In this document: piece by piece, positions 1 to 9,408 of the stretch
How the letters are laid out: the number at the start of each line of letters is the position of its first letter
How positions within the stretch are numbered: the first letter of the stretch is position 1
Origin: Herbaspirillum robiniae
Lineage (GTDB): Bacteria; Pseudomonadota; Gammaproteobacteria; Burkholderiales; Burkholderiaceae_D
Length of the DNA stretch: 64,000 nucleotides
Direction: 5' to 3'
Assembly (NCBI RefSeq): GCF_002213415.1
Contig: NZ_NJGU01000011.1
Coordinates: forward strand, 1 to 64,000
The notes under the pieces: generated by a model
What the model saw: the letters and a program-made list of their open reading frames with translations, nothing else
Databases searched by the model: none
Told to the model about the DNA's origin: nothing
Made by a program: the position numbers and the translations under genes

Positions 1-216
1 AAGGCAGCAGCTCCGAAGAAGGCAGTCGCCGCCAAGAAGCCGGTCGCCGCCAAGAAGGCAGCAGCTCCGAAGAAGGCAGTCGCCGCCAAGAAGCCGGTCG
101 CCGCCAAGAAGGCAGCAGCACCGAAGAAGGCAGTCGCTGCCAAGAAGCCGGTCGCCGCCAAGAAGGCAGCAGCTCCGAAGAAGGCAGTCGCCGCCAAGAA
201 GCCGGTCGCCGCCAAG
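1..216 (+). repeat. Four 54-bp in-frame tandem repeats inside the histone-like gene
   Basis: Units at 1-54, 55-108, 109-162 and 163-216 each encode the same 18 residues (KAAAPKKAVAAKKPVAAK). Copies 1, 2 and 4 look identical; copy 3 has two synonymous third-position changes (GCT to GCA, GCC to GCT). From 217 on the periodicity decays into shorter Lys-Ala-Ala-Pro blocks. The repeat may extend left of the window. Confidence 0.9.
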
Positions 217-507
217 AAGGCAGCCGCTCCGAAGGCAGCTCCGAAGGCTGCAGCAGCCAAGAAGCCGGTCGCCAAGAAGGCAGCCGCTCCGAAGGCAGCC
301 GCTCCGAAGGCAGCAGCTCCGAAGGCCGCAGCCGCCAAGAAGCCGGTCGCCAAGAAGGCAGCCGCTCCGAAGGCAGCAGCAGCCAAGAAGCCGGCAGCTC
401 CGAAGAAGGCAGCCGCCAAGCCTGCAGCAGCTCCGGCCGCCGCAGTGAAGACTGTGCTGAACCCGGCAGCGGCATGGCCGTTCCCGACCGGCGCTGGTCG
501 TCCGTAA
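1..507 (+). CDS. Histone H1-like Lys/Ala/Pro-rich DNA-binding protein (C-terminal part)
   Basis: The gene enters from outside the window, so its start is not visible; frame 1 is open from base 1 to the TAA at 505-507. The visible 168 residues are almost only Lys, Ala, Pro and Val, in units such as AAAPKKAVAAKKPVAAK, then end in a distinct tail, VLNPAAAWPFPTGAGRP. That composition matches bacterial H1-like proteins, which coat DNA through their Lys/Ala/Pro tail, and the Trp/Phe-containing C-terminus recalls betaproteobacterial members (from memory). The N-terminal domain cannot be judged. An AlgP-like regulator with KPAA repeats is a less likely alternative. A strong terminator follows. Confidence 0.8.
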   Translation, partial: KAAAPKKAVAAKKPVAAKKAAAPKKAVAAKKPVAAKKAAAPKKAVAAKKPVAAKKAAAPKKAVAAKKPVAAKKAAAPKAAPKAAAAKKPVAKKAAAPKAAAPKAAAPKAAAAKKPVAKKAAAPKAAAAKKPAAPKKAAAKPAAAPAAAVKTVLNPAAAWPFPTGAGRP

Positions 508-870
508 TACCGGCTTGCCGGTAGCCTGATTCGTCAGGCAAAAATCCCGCTGTATGGCTTCGTGCCATGCAGCGGTTTTTTTTGCCCGCCATCTTCGCGG
601 GAAGACGTGTGGTCGTCGGCTGATTTACCGGGCTACGCACCGTCGCCTGCATCGCGCGCGTCGCCCGCGTTGTCCGGAGGCCTGCACAGGCGCAGGAATC
701 GCCACATTTACATTGCGCCGCTCTGGCAAAGCCGGGCAATGGCACAATATAGAATACGAAAGTATCGTTCAGCGGACGAGGTGCTTGGCGATTGCGCCAA
801 TGCGCTCTAGTATGTGCGCTGCAAGTCCCGGCCGTTCCGGCCTCCAGCCAAGTTACTGATGGAGATCTCT
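508..870. other. Intergenic region between histone-like gene and yggT
   Basis: The stretch holds the histone-gene terminator (547-584) and then no convincing gene. Two short overlapping open frames near 554-859 lack a ribosome site and look like GC-driven noise. A TAGAAT box at 750-755 could be a -10 element for yggT, but no good -35 sits at the right distance. Confidence 0.5.
547..584 (+). terminator. Rho-independent terminator after the histone-like gene
   Basis: A 12-bp stem with one G-U pair (CCGCTGTATGGC against GCCATGCAGCGG) closes a five-base loop TTCGT and is followed by eight T residues. It lies about 40 bases after the TAA at 507. Confidence 0.9.
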
Positions 871-1410
871 GTGCTGCATAGTATTTTCATGTTGATCGTC
901 GATGCTGTCGCCAGCATTCTGGCCGGCGTCATGCTGTTGCGCTTCTGGATGCAGGTGGTGCGCGTGCGCCCGCCCCAATCGGTCGGGCAATTCGTCTATC
1001 AGCTGTCGGACTGGCTGGTGAAGCCCCTGCGCCGCGTCATGCCCGGCGGCGCCTACGACTGGGCCAGCCTGCTGGGCGCCTTCCTGATCGTGCTGCTGTC
1101 CATCATCGCGGCCGTCGGCGTCGAGTCCGGCTTTGACTTCAAGACCATCCTGCTGCTGTCGCTGGTGCGCTTCTTCCAGTGGATCTTCTACGGCTTCATG
1201 GCCACGCTGATCATCGAGGCCATCTTCAGCTGGGTCAATCCCTATGCGCCGCTGGCGCCGTTCGTGCGGGCCCTGAACGAGCCGCTGCTGCGTCCGCTGC
1301 GCAAGATCATTCCGCTGGTGGGCGGGGTCGACCTGTCGCCGCTGGCTGCGCTCATCCTGCTGCAGATCGCGGTGCGCGTGGTGACCACGCTGCTGTTGTC
1401 GGTGGCCTGA
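871..1410 (+). CDS. yggT: YggT family integral membrane protein
   Basis: The protein has 179 residues and four hydrophobic segments arranged as two similar halves. Each half ends in a related motif: LVKPLRRVMPGGAYDWASLL in the first, LLRPLRKIIPLVGGVDLSPL in the second, as in the duplicated YGGT domain. The family is an inner-membrane protein of unclear role, linked to osmotic tolerance and, in some bacteria, to cell division. I chose the GTG at 871 because GGAG lies at 861-864, six bases upstream; an in-frame ATG at 859 has no ribosome site, and starting further upstream (814) would add a non-hydrophobic, unlike-family leader. It is convergent with the peroxiredoxin gene, with a shared terminator between. 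Confidence 0.85.
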   Translation: MLHSIFMLIVDAVASILAGVMLLRFWMQVVRVRPPQSVGQFVYQLSDWLVKPLRRVMPGGAYDWASLLGAFLIVLLSIIAAVGVESGFDFKTILLLSLVRFFQWIFYGFMATLIIEAIFSWVNPYAPLAPFVRALNEPLLRPLRKIIPLVGGVDLSPLAALILLQIAVRVVTTLLLSVA

Positions 1411-1441
1411 GATCCGGGCGGCCTGCGCCGCCGGGACAAAG

Positions 1442-1471
1442 AAAAAGCCGGACCTGGTGTCCGGCTTTTTT
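1442..1471. terminator. Bidirectional terminator between yggT and peroxiredoxin gene
   Basis: A 12-bp perfect stem AAAAAGCCGGAC / GTCCGGCTTTTT with loop CTGGT has A-tracts and T-tracts on both sides, so it can stop transcription from either convergent gene. Confidence 0.9.
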
Positions 1472-1497
1472 CATGGGGGCGATATTCGCGGCGAAGG

Positions 1498-2091
1498 CTA
1501 TTGCTTCTTCTTCGTCGTCCACTGCTCCAGCGCATGCATGGTGTTCTCGACGTGCTTTTCCGGATTCATGTCCGTGTACTCGTAGATGATGGTGCGGTCG
1601 GGCGCGATCACGTACGAGGTGCGGCTGGCGCGCTCCGGGTTCTTGTTCAGGACCGCGTCGAAGGACTTCATGATCTTCTGGTCGCCGTCGGCCGCCACGG
1701 CGAACTTGCTGCGGCATTCGCTGACCGAGAACTTGTTGAGCGTGTCGATGTTGTCGGCCGAGATCCCGATCACCGTGGCGCCCAGGGCCTTGTAGCGATC
1801 GGTCGCCTCGGCGAACAGGTGGGCTTCGATGGTGCAGCCGGTGGTGAAGGCGGCCGGGAAGAAGTACAGCACGACAGGCCCCTTCTTCAACGCGGCATTG
1901 AGCGTGAAGGTGGAGACCTGGCCGCCCAGCGACGACGGCGCCGAGAAGTCGGGCGCCTTGTCGCCGGGTTTGAGCACGGCGAAAGCCGGCTGCGCCAGCA
2001 GCGCGGCCGCCAGCAAGAGCGTAGCGCCCATGCTGCGGCTGCGGCGCGGGCCGCGCGTCGGGACGGCAGGTTCAGACGGGTTGATCGGCAT
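1498..2091 (-). CDS. Exported peroxiredoxin (Bcp/PrxQ-like, AhpC/TSA family)
   Basis: The 197-residue protein should reduce peroxides with a thiol. It begins with a basic segment and hydrophobic stretch ending PAFA (about residues 15-38), which reads as a signal peptide, so it likely acts in the periplasm, unlike cytoplasmic Bcp. The thioredoxin-fold core has FFPAAFTTGCTIEA; Cys86 with Thr83 and Glu89 is the expected peroxidatic site, and Cys126 in SECRSKF is a candidate resolving Cys. The ATG at 2091 is preceded by AAGGAG; an upstream in-frame start at 2133 has none. It lies 55 bases after the PfkB kinase gene on the same strand and may be co-transcribed. Confidence 0.85.
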   Translation of the reverse strand: MPINPSEPAVPTRGPRRSRSMGATLLLAAALLAQPAFAVLKPGDKAPDFSAPSSLGGQVSTFTLNAALKKGPVVLYFFPAAFTTGCTIEAHLFAEATDRYKALGATVIGISADNIDTLNKFSVSECRSKFAVAADGDQKIMKSFDAVLNKNPERASRTSYVIAPDRTIIYEYTDMNPEKHVENTMHALEQWTTKKKQ

Positions 2092-2146
2092 GGCGTATCT
2101 CCTTGGTATGGTCCTGAAAGTCCTGCCGCGCAAGCGCCGCGGCGCC

Positions 2147-3082
2147 TCAGCCGAAGCGGTAGCCGAAGGCCTGCTTGAAGCGCTCTTCGATGTCGGCCTT
2201 GGACGGCGCGTGATTCTGCGGGCCTTGCGAGGCGATCTTGATCGAGCCCATCAGGCTGGCCAGGCGGCCGGTGGTTTCCCAGTCGTAGCCTTCGGTCAGG
2301 CCGTGCAGCATGCCGGCACGGAAGGCGTCGCCGCAACCGGTGGGGTCTTCGATCTTCTCGGCCGGCACGCAGGGGATGTCGATCTTCTTGCCGCCGGTGT
2401 AGATTTCCGCGCCCAGTTCGCCGCGGGTGACCACCAGGGCCGAGACGCGCTCGGCGATCTGCGCCAGCGACAGGCCGGTGCGCGCGGTCAGCATTTCGGC
2501 TTCATAGTCGTTGACCGCGACATAGGTCGCCAGGTCGATGAAGTGCTTCAGGTCGTCGCCGCCGAACATCGGCATGCCCTGGCCCGGGTCGAAGATCAGC
2601 GGGATCTTCAGCTCGGCGGCCTGCTCGGCGTGCTGCAGCATGCCGTCGCGACCATCCGGCGCCACGATGGCGAACTTCACGGCGCCGGCGTCGGCTACCT
2701 TGTTCTCATGCGACCAGGTCATCGCGCCCGGGTGGAAGGCGGTGATCTGGTTGCTGTCAGCGTCGGTGGTGATGAAGCACTGCGCGGTGAAGGACGAATC
2801 GATCTGGCGCACGCACTTGGTGGAAATGCCCAGCTCGGCGAAGCGTTCCATATAGGGAGCGCTGTCCATGCCCACGGTGGCCATGATCACCGGCTCGCCG
2901 CCCAGCAGCTTCAGGTTGTAGCCGATATTGCCGGCGCAGCCGCCGAACTCGCGGCGCATGGTCGGCACCAGGAAGGAGACGTTGACCTTGTGCAACTGGT
3001 CGGCCAGCAGGGCCTCGGCGAAGCGGCCCTCGTATTGCATGATGTTGTCGAAAGCGAGGGAACCGCAGATCAGTGAGCTCAT
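2147..3082 (-). CDS. PfkB family carbohydrate/nucleoside kinase (adenosine kinase-like)
   Basis: The 311-residue protein is a ribokinase-fold kinase that transfers phosphate from ATP to a sugar or nucleoside. The N-terminal glycine signature is FGGCAGNIGYNLKLLGG (about 46-62), and the C-terminal signature DPTGCGDAFRAG (about 246-257) carries the catalytic Asp252 and anion hole. The GCGD form replaces the usual GAGD and is, from memory, typical of an adenosine-kinase-like subgroup. The substrate cannot be set from sequence. The ATG at 3082 has only a weak ribosome site. The neighbours give no pathway clue. Confidence 0.8.
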   Translation of the reverse strand: MSSLICGSLAFDNIMQYEGRFAEALLADQLHKVNVSFLVPTMRREFGGCAGNIGYNLKLLGGEPVIMATVGMDSAPYMERFAELGISTKCVRQIDSSFTAQCFITTDADSNQITAFHPGAMTWSHENKVADAGAVKFAIVAPDGRDGMLQHAEQAAELKIPLIFDPGQGMPMFGGDDLKHFIDLATYVAVNDYEAEMLTARTGLSLAQIAERVSALVVTRGELGAEIYTGGKKIDIPCVPAEKIEDPTGCGDAFRAGMLHGLTEGYDWETTGRLASLMGSIKIASQGPQNHAPSKADIEERFKQAFGYRFG

Positions 3083-3199
3083 GGGATCGGGAAAAAGGGT
3101 TGTGAATGCCGCATTGTAGAAGAAAGCGGCGCACAGTTCAGCACGATATTGAGCGTAATGCGCGCAGTGAACGCCGCGCCGGCTGAGGTGCGGGCGAAA

Positions 3200-4492
3200 T
3201 CAGGGATAGAACAGATAGATGCGGTAGCCGGACACCAGCGCATCGTTGAGTTCGAAGGTCAGCTTGACCTGCTGCTCGCTCTCGCCGGCGATGCCGGTGT
3301 CGAGCAGCTGGGGCGTGGGGAGGTATTCGCGCGGACGGAAGACGCGGCGCACCACCGCCTTCTCGTCGTCGTTGTTGAGCGTGAGCTCGATGTGCGGCCA
3401 GGCCTGGGCGCCCGCGCCGCGGTTGCGCAGCACCAGCGACAGCGCGTAGATGTTCTGGTTGGGCGGCACTACCTGCAACTCGTTGGATTCCAGCGTCAGG
3501 CGCTCGATCTCGGCCGGCAGCCCGACGCTGCAGTGGAAGGCGGTGCACATGCCGTTGAGCATGGGGCGCAGCGGCGGCACGGCGGCGGCCAGCTGGTTGC
3601 GCCAGTAATAGGTCGATTGCAGCAGCAGGATGGGCACCATCACGCCGGCCAGGATCATCATCGCCATCTTCATGACGTGACTGATGCGCTCCTTGCGCTC
3701 GGCGCGCTTGACGAAGGCGGGTTCGTCGGCCGGATCTTCGTCCTCATCCTCGTCGTCGTCTTCCTCTTCTTCCCCTTTTTCCGTGTCGGCATCGTTGCCG
3801 TCGGTGTCTCGCTCCGGCCGCTCGGCCTTCGCGTCGGCAGATTCCAGGGCCTGTTCGTAGGACTTGAAGGGATCGTCGTCGTCCGGCGCGGGTTGCGGAC
3901 GGCCTTCTTCATCCACGGGCATGGCGTCGTCGACCGACGAACGACGCAGCAGCACGGCCGTATCGATGTCCACATCCGGGATGGTCGAGGCGGGATGGTC
4001 TTTTTCAGGATCCGGCTGCTCGCCGGTCTTCAGTGGCGCGCCGAGGTCGGGGATGTAGCCCGGGCTGGCGGGCGAACGGAAGACGCGGGGTTCCGGCTCC
4101 GCCGGAATCGGATCTGCGAACGCAGCCGCAGTCACGGCCTGAGTCTGGGCGGCAGGAGCCGATGCAACAGGTACGACCGGCGCAACCGGCACAATCGGCA
4201 CAATCGGCACAACCGGCGCGTTGACTTCAGGAATGGAAACAGCAGACGAAGCAGAAGGGGGAGATACTGCGGGAGCGGCAGGAGCGGCAGGAGGCAGGGC
4301 GCCGAAGCGCGCCTTGCTGCCCGGCGCCGGCTGGTAATGACCGTCGGTCACGCTGGCCTCGACCAGGAATTCCTCGCCGTTGAAGACCTGGCGGCAGCTG
4401 CCGCAGCGGACCAGGCCGCCGCGCAGTTTAAGCTGGTCTCCGGCGACCCGGAAAATGGTGAGGCAGTGCGGACATTGGGTCGCCAGCGCCAT
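3200..4492 (-). CDS. Zinc-ribbon and DUF3426 domain single-pass membrane protein
   Basis: The 430-residue protein starts with an MJ0042-type zinc ribbon (Cys7, Cys10, Cys30, Cys33). A long low-complexity linker follows: Pro/Val repeats around residues 90-115 and an acidic Glu/Asp run just before a membrane segment at about 275-297. The C-terminal DUF3426 domain (about 320-430) would sit in the periplasm. Its function is unknown; the layout suggests a membrane-anchored sensor or scaffold. It starts four bases after the prmA stop, so the two are surely one transcript. The linker is encoded partly by 9-bp tandem repeats (about 4170-4220). Confidence 0.85.
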   Translation of the reverse strand: MALATQCPHCLTIFRVAGDQLKLRGGLVRCGSCRQVFNGEEFLVEASVTDGHYQPAPGSKARFGALPPAAPAAPAVSPPSASSAVSIPEVNAPVVPIVPIVPVAPVVPVASAPAAQTQAVTAAAFADPIPAEPEPRVFRSPASPGYIPDLGAPLKTGEQPDPEKDHPASTIPDVDIDTAVLLRRSSVDDAMPVDEEGRPQPAPDDDDPFKSYEQALESADAKAERPERDTDGNDADTEKGEEEEDDDEDEDEDPADEPAFVKRAERKERISHVMKMAMMILAGVMVPILLLQSTYYWRNQLAAAVPPLRPMLNGMCTAFHCSVGLPAEIERLTLESNELQVVPPNQNIYALSLVLRNRGAGAQAWPHIELTLNNDDEKAVVRRVFRPREYLPTPQLLDTGIAGESEQQVKLTFELNDALVSGYRIYLFYP

Positions 4493-4496
4493 GCGC

Positions 4497-5420
4497 TTAC
4501 TCCGGCAGGCGGCCTGCCAGCGCCACCCAGCCTTCGTGTTCGGCCCACACCGTCAGTGCAATATACGGCGCGTAGGCCGCGATCACTTCGTCGGCCTGGC
4601 GGTCCAGCACGCCCGACAGCACCAGCGAACCGCCCGCGCGCACGCGTCCGGCCAGCATCGGCGCCATCAGTTGCAGCGGTCCGGCCAGGATATTGGCCAC
4701 CACCACATCGAAGCGTTCGCCTTCCGGATGCGCCTGCGCGAAGTCTTCCGGCAGGTAATACGTCACCTCGCATTGGTTGCGGGCCGAGTTGTAGCCGGCC
4801 GCTTCCAGCGCCTGCGGGTCGATGTCCACGCCGATGACCTGCGGCACGCCGACCTTGGCCGCCACCAGCGCCAGGATGCCGGAGCCGCAGCCGTAGTCCA
4901 GCAGCGTCTTCACCTGCGTGGCGTCGGCCGCGTTCGACTCCAGCCACTCCATGCACAGCCGGGTGGTCGGATGGCTGCCGGTGCCGAAGGCCAGGCCGGG
5001 GTCCAGCTCCAGCACCAGCGCATCGGGCTCGGCCGGCGCGTCGTGCCAGCTGGGCACCACCCAGATGCGGCGACCGATGTGGATGGGCTCGAACTGCGAC
5101 TGCGTCAGGCGCACCCAGTCCTGCTCTTCCACTTCGCGCGTGGCGAAGGGCAGGGCATAGCCCAGGCCGATGGCTACCGTCGCGTCGGTCACGATGGTGG
5201 CCAGGTCGGCATCCTTGTCGGCCAGGGCCACCACGCGGCTGCGGTCCCAGGCGGCTTCCTTCGGCTCCATGCCGGGTTCGCCGAACAGCGGACGTTCGGC
5301 ATCGGTGCCTTCGTCCGCGTCCTCCACCGACACCGACAGGGCGCCAGCCTCCATCAGGGCGTCGGACAATGCCTCCGCCTGGTCTCGCGCCACTTCGATG
5401 ACGATTTCTATCCAGCCCAT
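4497..5420 (-). CDS. prmA: Ribosomal protein L11 methyltransferase
   Basis: PrmA methylates lysines and the N-terminus of ribosomal protein L11 using S-adenosylmethionine. The 307 residues match the family length (E. coli about 293). The N-terminal substrate-recognition domain covers about 1-60; [12 protein letters not shown] is at 142-153, the SAM-binding motif DYGCGSG at 175-181, and the catalytic-region motif NILAGPL begins at Asn243. It starts 17 bases after accC, in the accB-accC-prmA-DUF3426 run common in Burkholderiales. Confidence 0.95.
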   Translation of the reverse strand: MGWIEIVIEVARDQAEALSDALMEAGALSVSVEDADEGTDAERPLFGEPGMEPKEAAWDRSRVVALADKDADLATIVTDATVAIGLGYALPFATREVEEQDWVRLTQSQFEPIHIGRRIWVVPSWHDAPAEPDALVLELDPGLAFGTGSHPTTRLCMEWLESNAADATQVKTLLDYGCGSGILALVAAKVGVPQVIGVDIDPQALEAAGYNSARNQCEVTYYLPEDFAQAHPEGERFDVVVANILAGPLQLMAPMLAGRVRAGGSLVLSGVLDRQADEVIAAYAPYIALTVWAEHEGWVALAGRLPE

Positions 5421-5437
5421 CAGTCGCCTGCCTTCTC

Positions 5438-6814
<1,377 letters not shown>

Positions 6815-6862
6815 AACAGGAATGAGGCGTCGCTAAGATCAAGCGTTATAGGTTCCGGATGC

Positions 6863-6964
6863 CGGGTTGCCGGGCGCCGCATGCAACTTGCAAGGGCGCC
6901 GGCGCGGCAACCCGCATCGACAGTACAGCATTTCCACTTCAGGCGCCGCCCGCGGGTGGCGCCT
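6863..6964 (-). other. Two stable hairpins in the accB-accC spacer
   Basis: A 10-bp perfect stem pairs 6863-6872 with 6905-6914 (CGGGTTGCCG / CGGCAACCCG) and encloses a second palindrome, GGCGCC at 6873-6878 and 6895-6900. A separate 11-bp stem with one G-U pair lies at 6941-6964, fifteen bases after the accB stop. There is no T-tract for either strand, so neither is a standard terminator; RNA processing or partial attenuation are possibilities. Confidence 0.6.
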
Positions 6965-6979
6965 ATGCGTCTTTCGCGA

Positions 6980-7450
6980 TCAGCCCAGCACGAACAGCGG
7001 CTGGCCGAATTCGACCGGCTGGCCGTTTTCCACCAGGATCTGCTTGACCACGCCACCCTTGTCGGTGTCGATTTCGTTGAGCAGCTTCATCGCTTCGATG
7101 ATGCACAGGGTATCGCCTTCCTTGACTTCCTTGCCCACTTCCACGAAGGCCGGAGCGCCCGGGGCCGAGGAGCGGTAGAAGGTGCCGACCATCGGCGACT
7201 TCACGACATAGCCTTCCGGCACGGCGGCCGGCGCCGGCGCTGCGGCGACCGGGGCGGCGGCAGCCACAGGCGCTGCGGCTGCCGGGGCGGCGGCGTAGGC
7301 GGCCTGCTGCGGCACCATCACGACCTGGTTCTGCGCATTCGGGGAGGACTTGACGATCCTGACCTTGCTTTCGCCTTCGGTAACTTCCAGCTCTTCGATG
7401 GCCGATTCAGCAACCAGGTCGATCAGCGTCTTGAGTTTTCGTAAATCCAT
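6980..7450 (-). CDS. accB: Acetyl-CoA carboxylase biotin carboxyl carrier protein
   Basis: AccB carries the biotin that shuttles CO2 from AccC to the carboxyltransferase. The 156 residues show an N-terminal domain (1-35), an Ala/Pro-rich flexible linker (about 45-80) and a C-terminal biotinyl domain (about 80-156) with the motif [11 protein letters not shown]; Lys122 is the biotinylation site. I start at the ATG at 7450 because GAGGG lies just upstream; the longer frame from 7486 adds residues not seen in the family. aroQ lies upstream on the same strand after 143 bases. Confidence 0.96.
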   Translation of the reverse strand: MDLRKLKTLIDLVAESAIEELEVTEGESKVRIVKSSPNAQNQVVMVPQQAAYAAAPAAAAPVAAAAPVAAAPAPAAVPEGYVVKSPMVGTFYRSSAPGAPAFVEVGKEVKEGDTLCIIEAMKLLNEIDTDKGGVVKQILVENGQPVEFGQPLFVLG

Positions 7451-7593
7451 TTGAATCCCTCGGAATGTAGATGAGTAGTTAAACACCAGTTAGGAAACGC
7501 CGGCAGTCGTGGCCGCCGGCAATATCGGGGTATTGCCTGTCTTGCTTGTTGCTTGCTTGGTTGAAGCGATCCGTTCGGGCGGGAACCCCGCCG

Positions 7594-8031
7594 TCAGGAT
7601 TGACGCAGCCAGTAATCGACCGCCAGGCGATAGCCGTCGACGCCGAAGCCGCACATGACTGCCCGGGCGATGCCGGACAGGTAGGAAAAATGCCGGAATT
7701 CCTCGCGTTGATGAATATTGGAAATATGCACTTCGACAAAGGGAATGGCCACGCCGGCCAGCGCGTCGCGCAGCGCCACGCTGGTGTGGGTCAGCCCGCC
7801 GGGGTTGATGACGATGGCGTCCACGCCCTCTTCGCGGGCCTGGTGGATGCGGTCGATCAGCGCGCCTTCGTGGTTGCTCTGGAAAGACTGGAGCCTGGCG
7901 CCGGCGGCGCCGGCCTGTTCCCGGGCGGCCTTTTCGACATCGGCCAGCCTGGTCGATCCGTAGACTTCCGGCTCCCGGGTCCCGAGCAGATTCAGGTTCG
8001 GGCCATTGAGCAGGAGAAGGTGTTTTGCCAT
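7594..8031 (-). CDS. aroQ: 3-dehydroquinate dehydratase, type II
   Basis: AroQ converts 3-dehydroquinate to 3-dehydroshikimate in the shikimate pathway. The 145-residue length fits the small type II enzyme. The N-terminal motif NGPNLNLLG (9-17), Tyr24 in [10 protein letters not shown], Asn76 in [10 protein letters not shown] and His102 in [11 protein letters not shown] are the expected active-site positions. It is the first gene of the group running into accB and accC, an arrangement common in proteobacteria. aroE, another shikimate gene, is elsewhere in the window (15076). Confidence 0.96.
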   Translation of the reverse strand: MAKHLLLLNGPNLNLLGTREPEVYGSTRLADVEKAAREQAGAAGARLQSFQSNHEGALIDRIHQAREEGVDAIVINPGGLTHTSVALRDALAGVAIPFVEVHISNIHQREEFRHFSYLSGIARAVMCGFGVDGYRLAVDYWLRQS

Positions 8032-8064
8032 GGAGATTAAGCTCCGTTTGACGACGATGCGCGC

Positions 8065-8094
8065 ATTTTGCCGTCAAATGGCGTCATTTGGCAA
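8065..8094 (-). promoter_or_regulatory. Possible sigma70 promoter upstream of aroQ
   Basis: Read on the minus strand, TTGCCA (8094-8089) and CAAAAT (8070-8065) are separated by 18 bases and lie about 35 bases before the aroQ ATG. The spacer includes a partial palindrome. The match is moderate. Confidence 0.35.
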
Positions 8095-8129
8095 GAAAAA
8101 CTTTCTTTCGCGTTTTTCTTTAAGCAGAT

Positions 8130-8651
8130 TTACAGTCGGGAGAGGTCTTGGCGCAGCTCGTCGAACTTCAAGCGGCCGAGGTAGATCTTCTTGACTTTGC
8201 CGTCCTTGCCCACCAGAGCGGTGAAGGGGAGACCGCCCGCCTGATTGCCGAATTGCCTCAACAAATCGGTGGCGCCGGTGCCAGCAACGTACAGAGGATA
8301 GCGGATTTGGTATTTTTGCGCAAATTTGGCGATATTTTCCTGACTATCGACACCAATTCCCAGAATTTGCACGGGTGCGATTTCCTGCTGCAGCGCCGTC
8401 AGCTCGGGCATTTCCTCCACGCAGGGGCCGCACCAGGTGGCCCAGAAGTTGACCACCAGCGGCTTGCCTTTCCATTGCGCCAGCGACTGCTGCTGGCCGG
8501 TCGCGTCGGGCATCGACTGCGACAGCAGGCGGTTCAGCGCCTGGGTTTCGGGCGAATCGGCCGGCGTGCCGCGATGGCTGGCGTACATGCCCACCCCCAC
8601 GCAAATGACGGCAACCACGACCAACAGGATAGTATTGCGCAGCTTTTTCAT
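8130..8651 (-). CDS. TlpA/ResA-like membrane-anchored thiol-disulfide oxidoreductase
   Basis: The 173-residue protein should transfer reducing equivalents in the periplasm. A hydrophobic segment at about residues 7-23 (LLVVVAVICVGVGMYA) acts as an uncleaved anchor or signal. The thioredoxin fold has the active site WATWCGPC with Cys74 and Cys77 and a cis-Pro loop GGLPFT near the C-terminus. TlpA/ResA proteins commonly serve cytochrome c maturation, but nothing nearby confirms this. It starts five bases after the upstream unknown gene, so the two form a transcript. Confidence 0.9.
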   Translation of the reverse strand: MKKLRNTILLVVVAVICVGVGMYASHRGTPADSPETQALNRLLSQSMPDATGQQQSLAQWKGKPLVVNFWATWCGPCVEEMPELTALQQEIAPVQILGIGVDSQENIAKFAQKYQIRYPLYVAGTGATDLLRQFGNQAGGLPFTALVGKDGKVKKIYLGRLKFDELRQDLSRL

Positions 8652-8656
8652 CGATC

Positions 8657-9310
8657 TTATTCCTCCGGGCTTGCGGACGACGGTTCCGCTTCTTCGATCA
8701 GGCGCGCCAGCGCGGCCGCATCGGCGCGCTCCGGGCGTTTGCCGGGCGCCGCGCGCACGCCGCCGCGCAGGTCGTCCTCTTCATATAAGGCAAGGTGGGC
8801 CAGTTCGGGCGCCGCGCCTTTTTGCGGCAGCAGGAAGCTCAGGGTTTCCACCGACTGCCCGTGGCGAAAGTGCGGCGCTTCGCCGACCTCGAAATTCACG
8901 TTCTTGTTGAGCAGGAATATTTCCACGTCCTTGGCGCTGGGCGTGAAGAGCTGGAGATGGATGTCCGAATGCTCGCCGGCTGTGCCGTTCCATACCGCGC
9001 CGGTGATGTAGGGATTGTAGGCTTGCAAATCCTGCATCAATTTCAGCGCCACCCGGCGCAGGTGCAGCAGCCGGGCCGGCTGGGTGTCGGCGAAGAAGAG
9101 TTCGTTATATACACGGACTTCGTCTTCGATCTGCTCGTTATCCGGCATGATTTCGCCGCGCACCTTCTGGTTGCCCAGGATCTGCTTGGCCGCCTTGCGC
9201 TTGGCGGTGCCGTAGTCGGCGCCGTCCTCGGCGATCATGCGCGCGGCCGCCGCGGCGATCTCGGCGCGCAGCTGTTCGGTAGGGGAGGTGAAATCTGGCA
9301 TGGGCGACAT
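8657..9310 (-). CDS. Conserved-looking protein of unknown function
   Basis: I do not recognise a named family. The 217-residue soluble protein has an N-terminal helical segment rich in Ala and Lys (about 10-50), a central region with YNPYITGAVWNGTAGEHSDI and VEIFLLNKNVNFEV (about 96-145), and a charged C-terminal tail. The G-x-SDI pattern followed by an acidic strand faintly recalls a nucleotidyltransferase fold, but this is only a guess. It is divergent from mpl (98 bases apart) and runs directly into the tlpA-like gene. The ATG at 9310 has AGG five bases upstream; the ATG at 9301 is an alternative. Confidence 0.7.
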   Translation of the reverse strand: MSPMPDFTSPTEQLRAEIAAAAARMIAEDGADYGTAKRKAAKQILGNQKVRGEIMPDNEQIEDEVRVYNELFFADTQPARLLHLRRVALKLMQDLQAYNPYITGAVWNGTAGEHSDIHLQLFTPSAKDVEIFLLNKNVNFEVGEAPHFRHGQSVETLSFLLPQKGAAPELAHLALYEEDDLRGGVRAAPGKRPERADAAALARLIEEAEPSSASPEE

Positions 9311-9408
9311 GATACCTGCTCGCGTCCGGCGCCGCTTTTTGGACGCTCCGGCATCGGCTTAAGGGGCCGGCTCAGGTAAAATCGCACGATTACACCCGAA
9401 GACCAGTT

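Noticed and set aside
1..216. Regular repeats as a possible CRISPR array
   Set aside because: The units are directly adjacent with no spacers and are in frame in a coding region.
554..859. Two overlapping short open frames between the histone-like gene and yggT
   Set aside because: They begin inside the terminator, lack ribosome sites and show no known motif.
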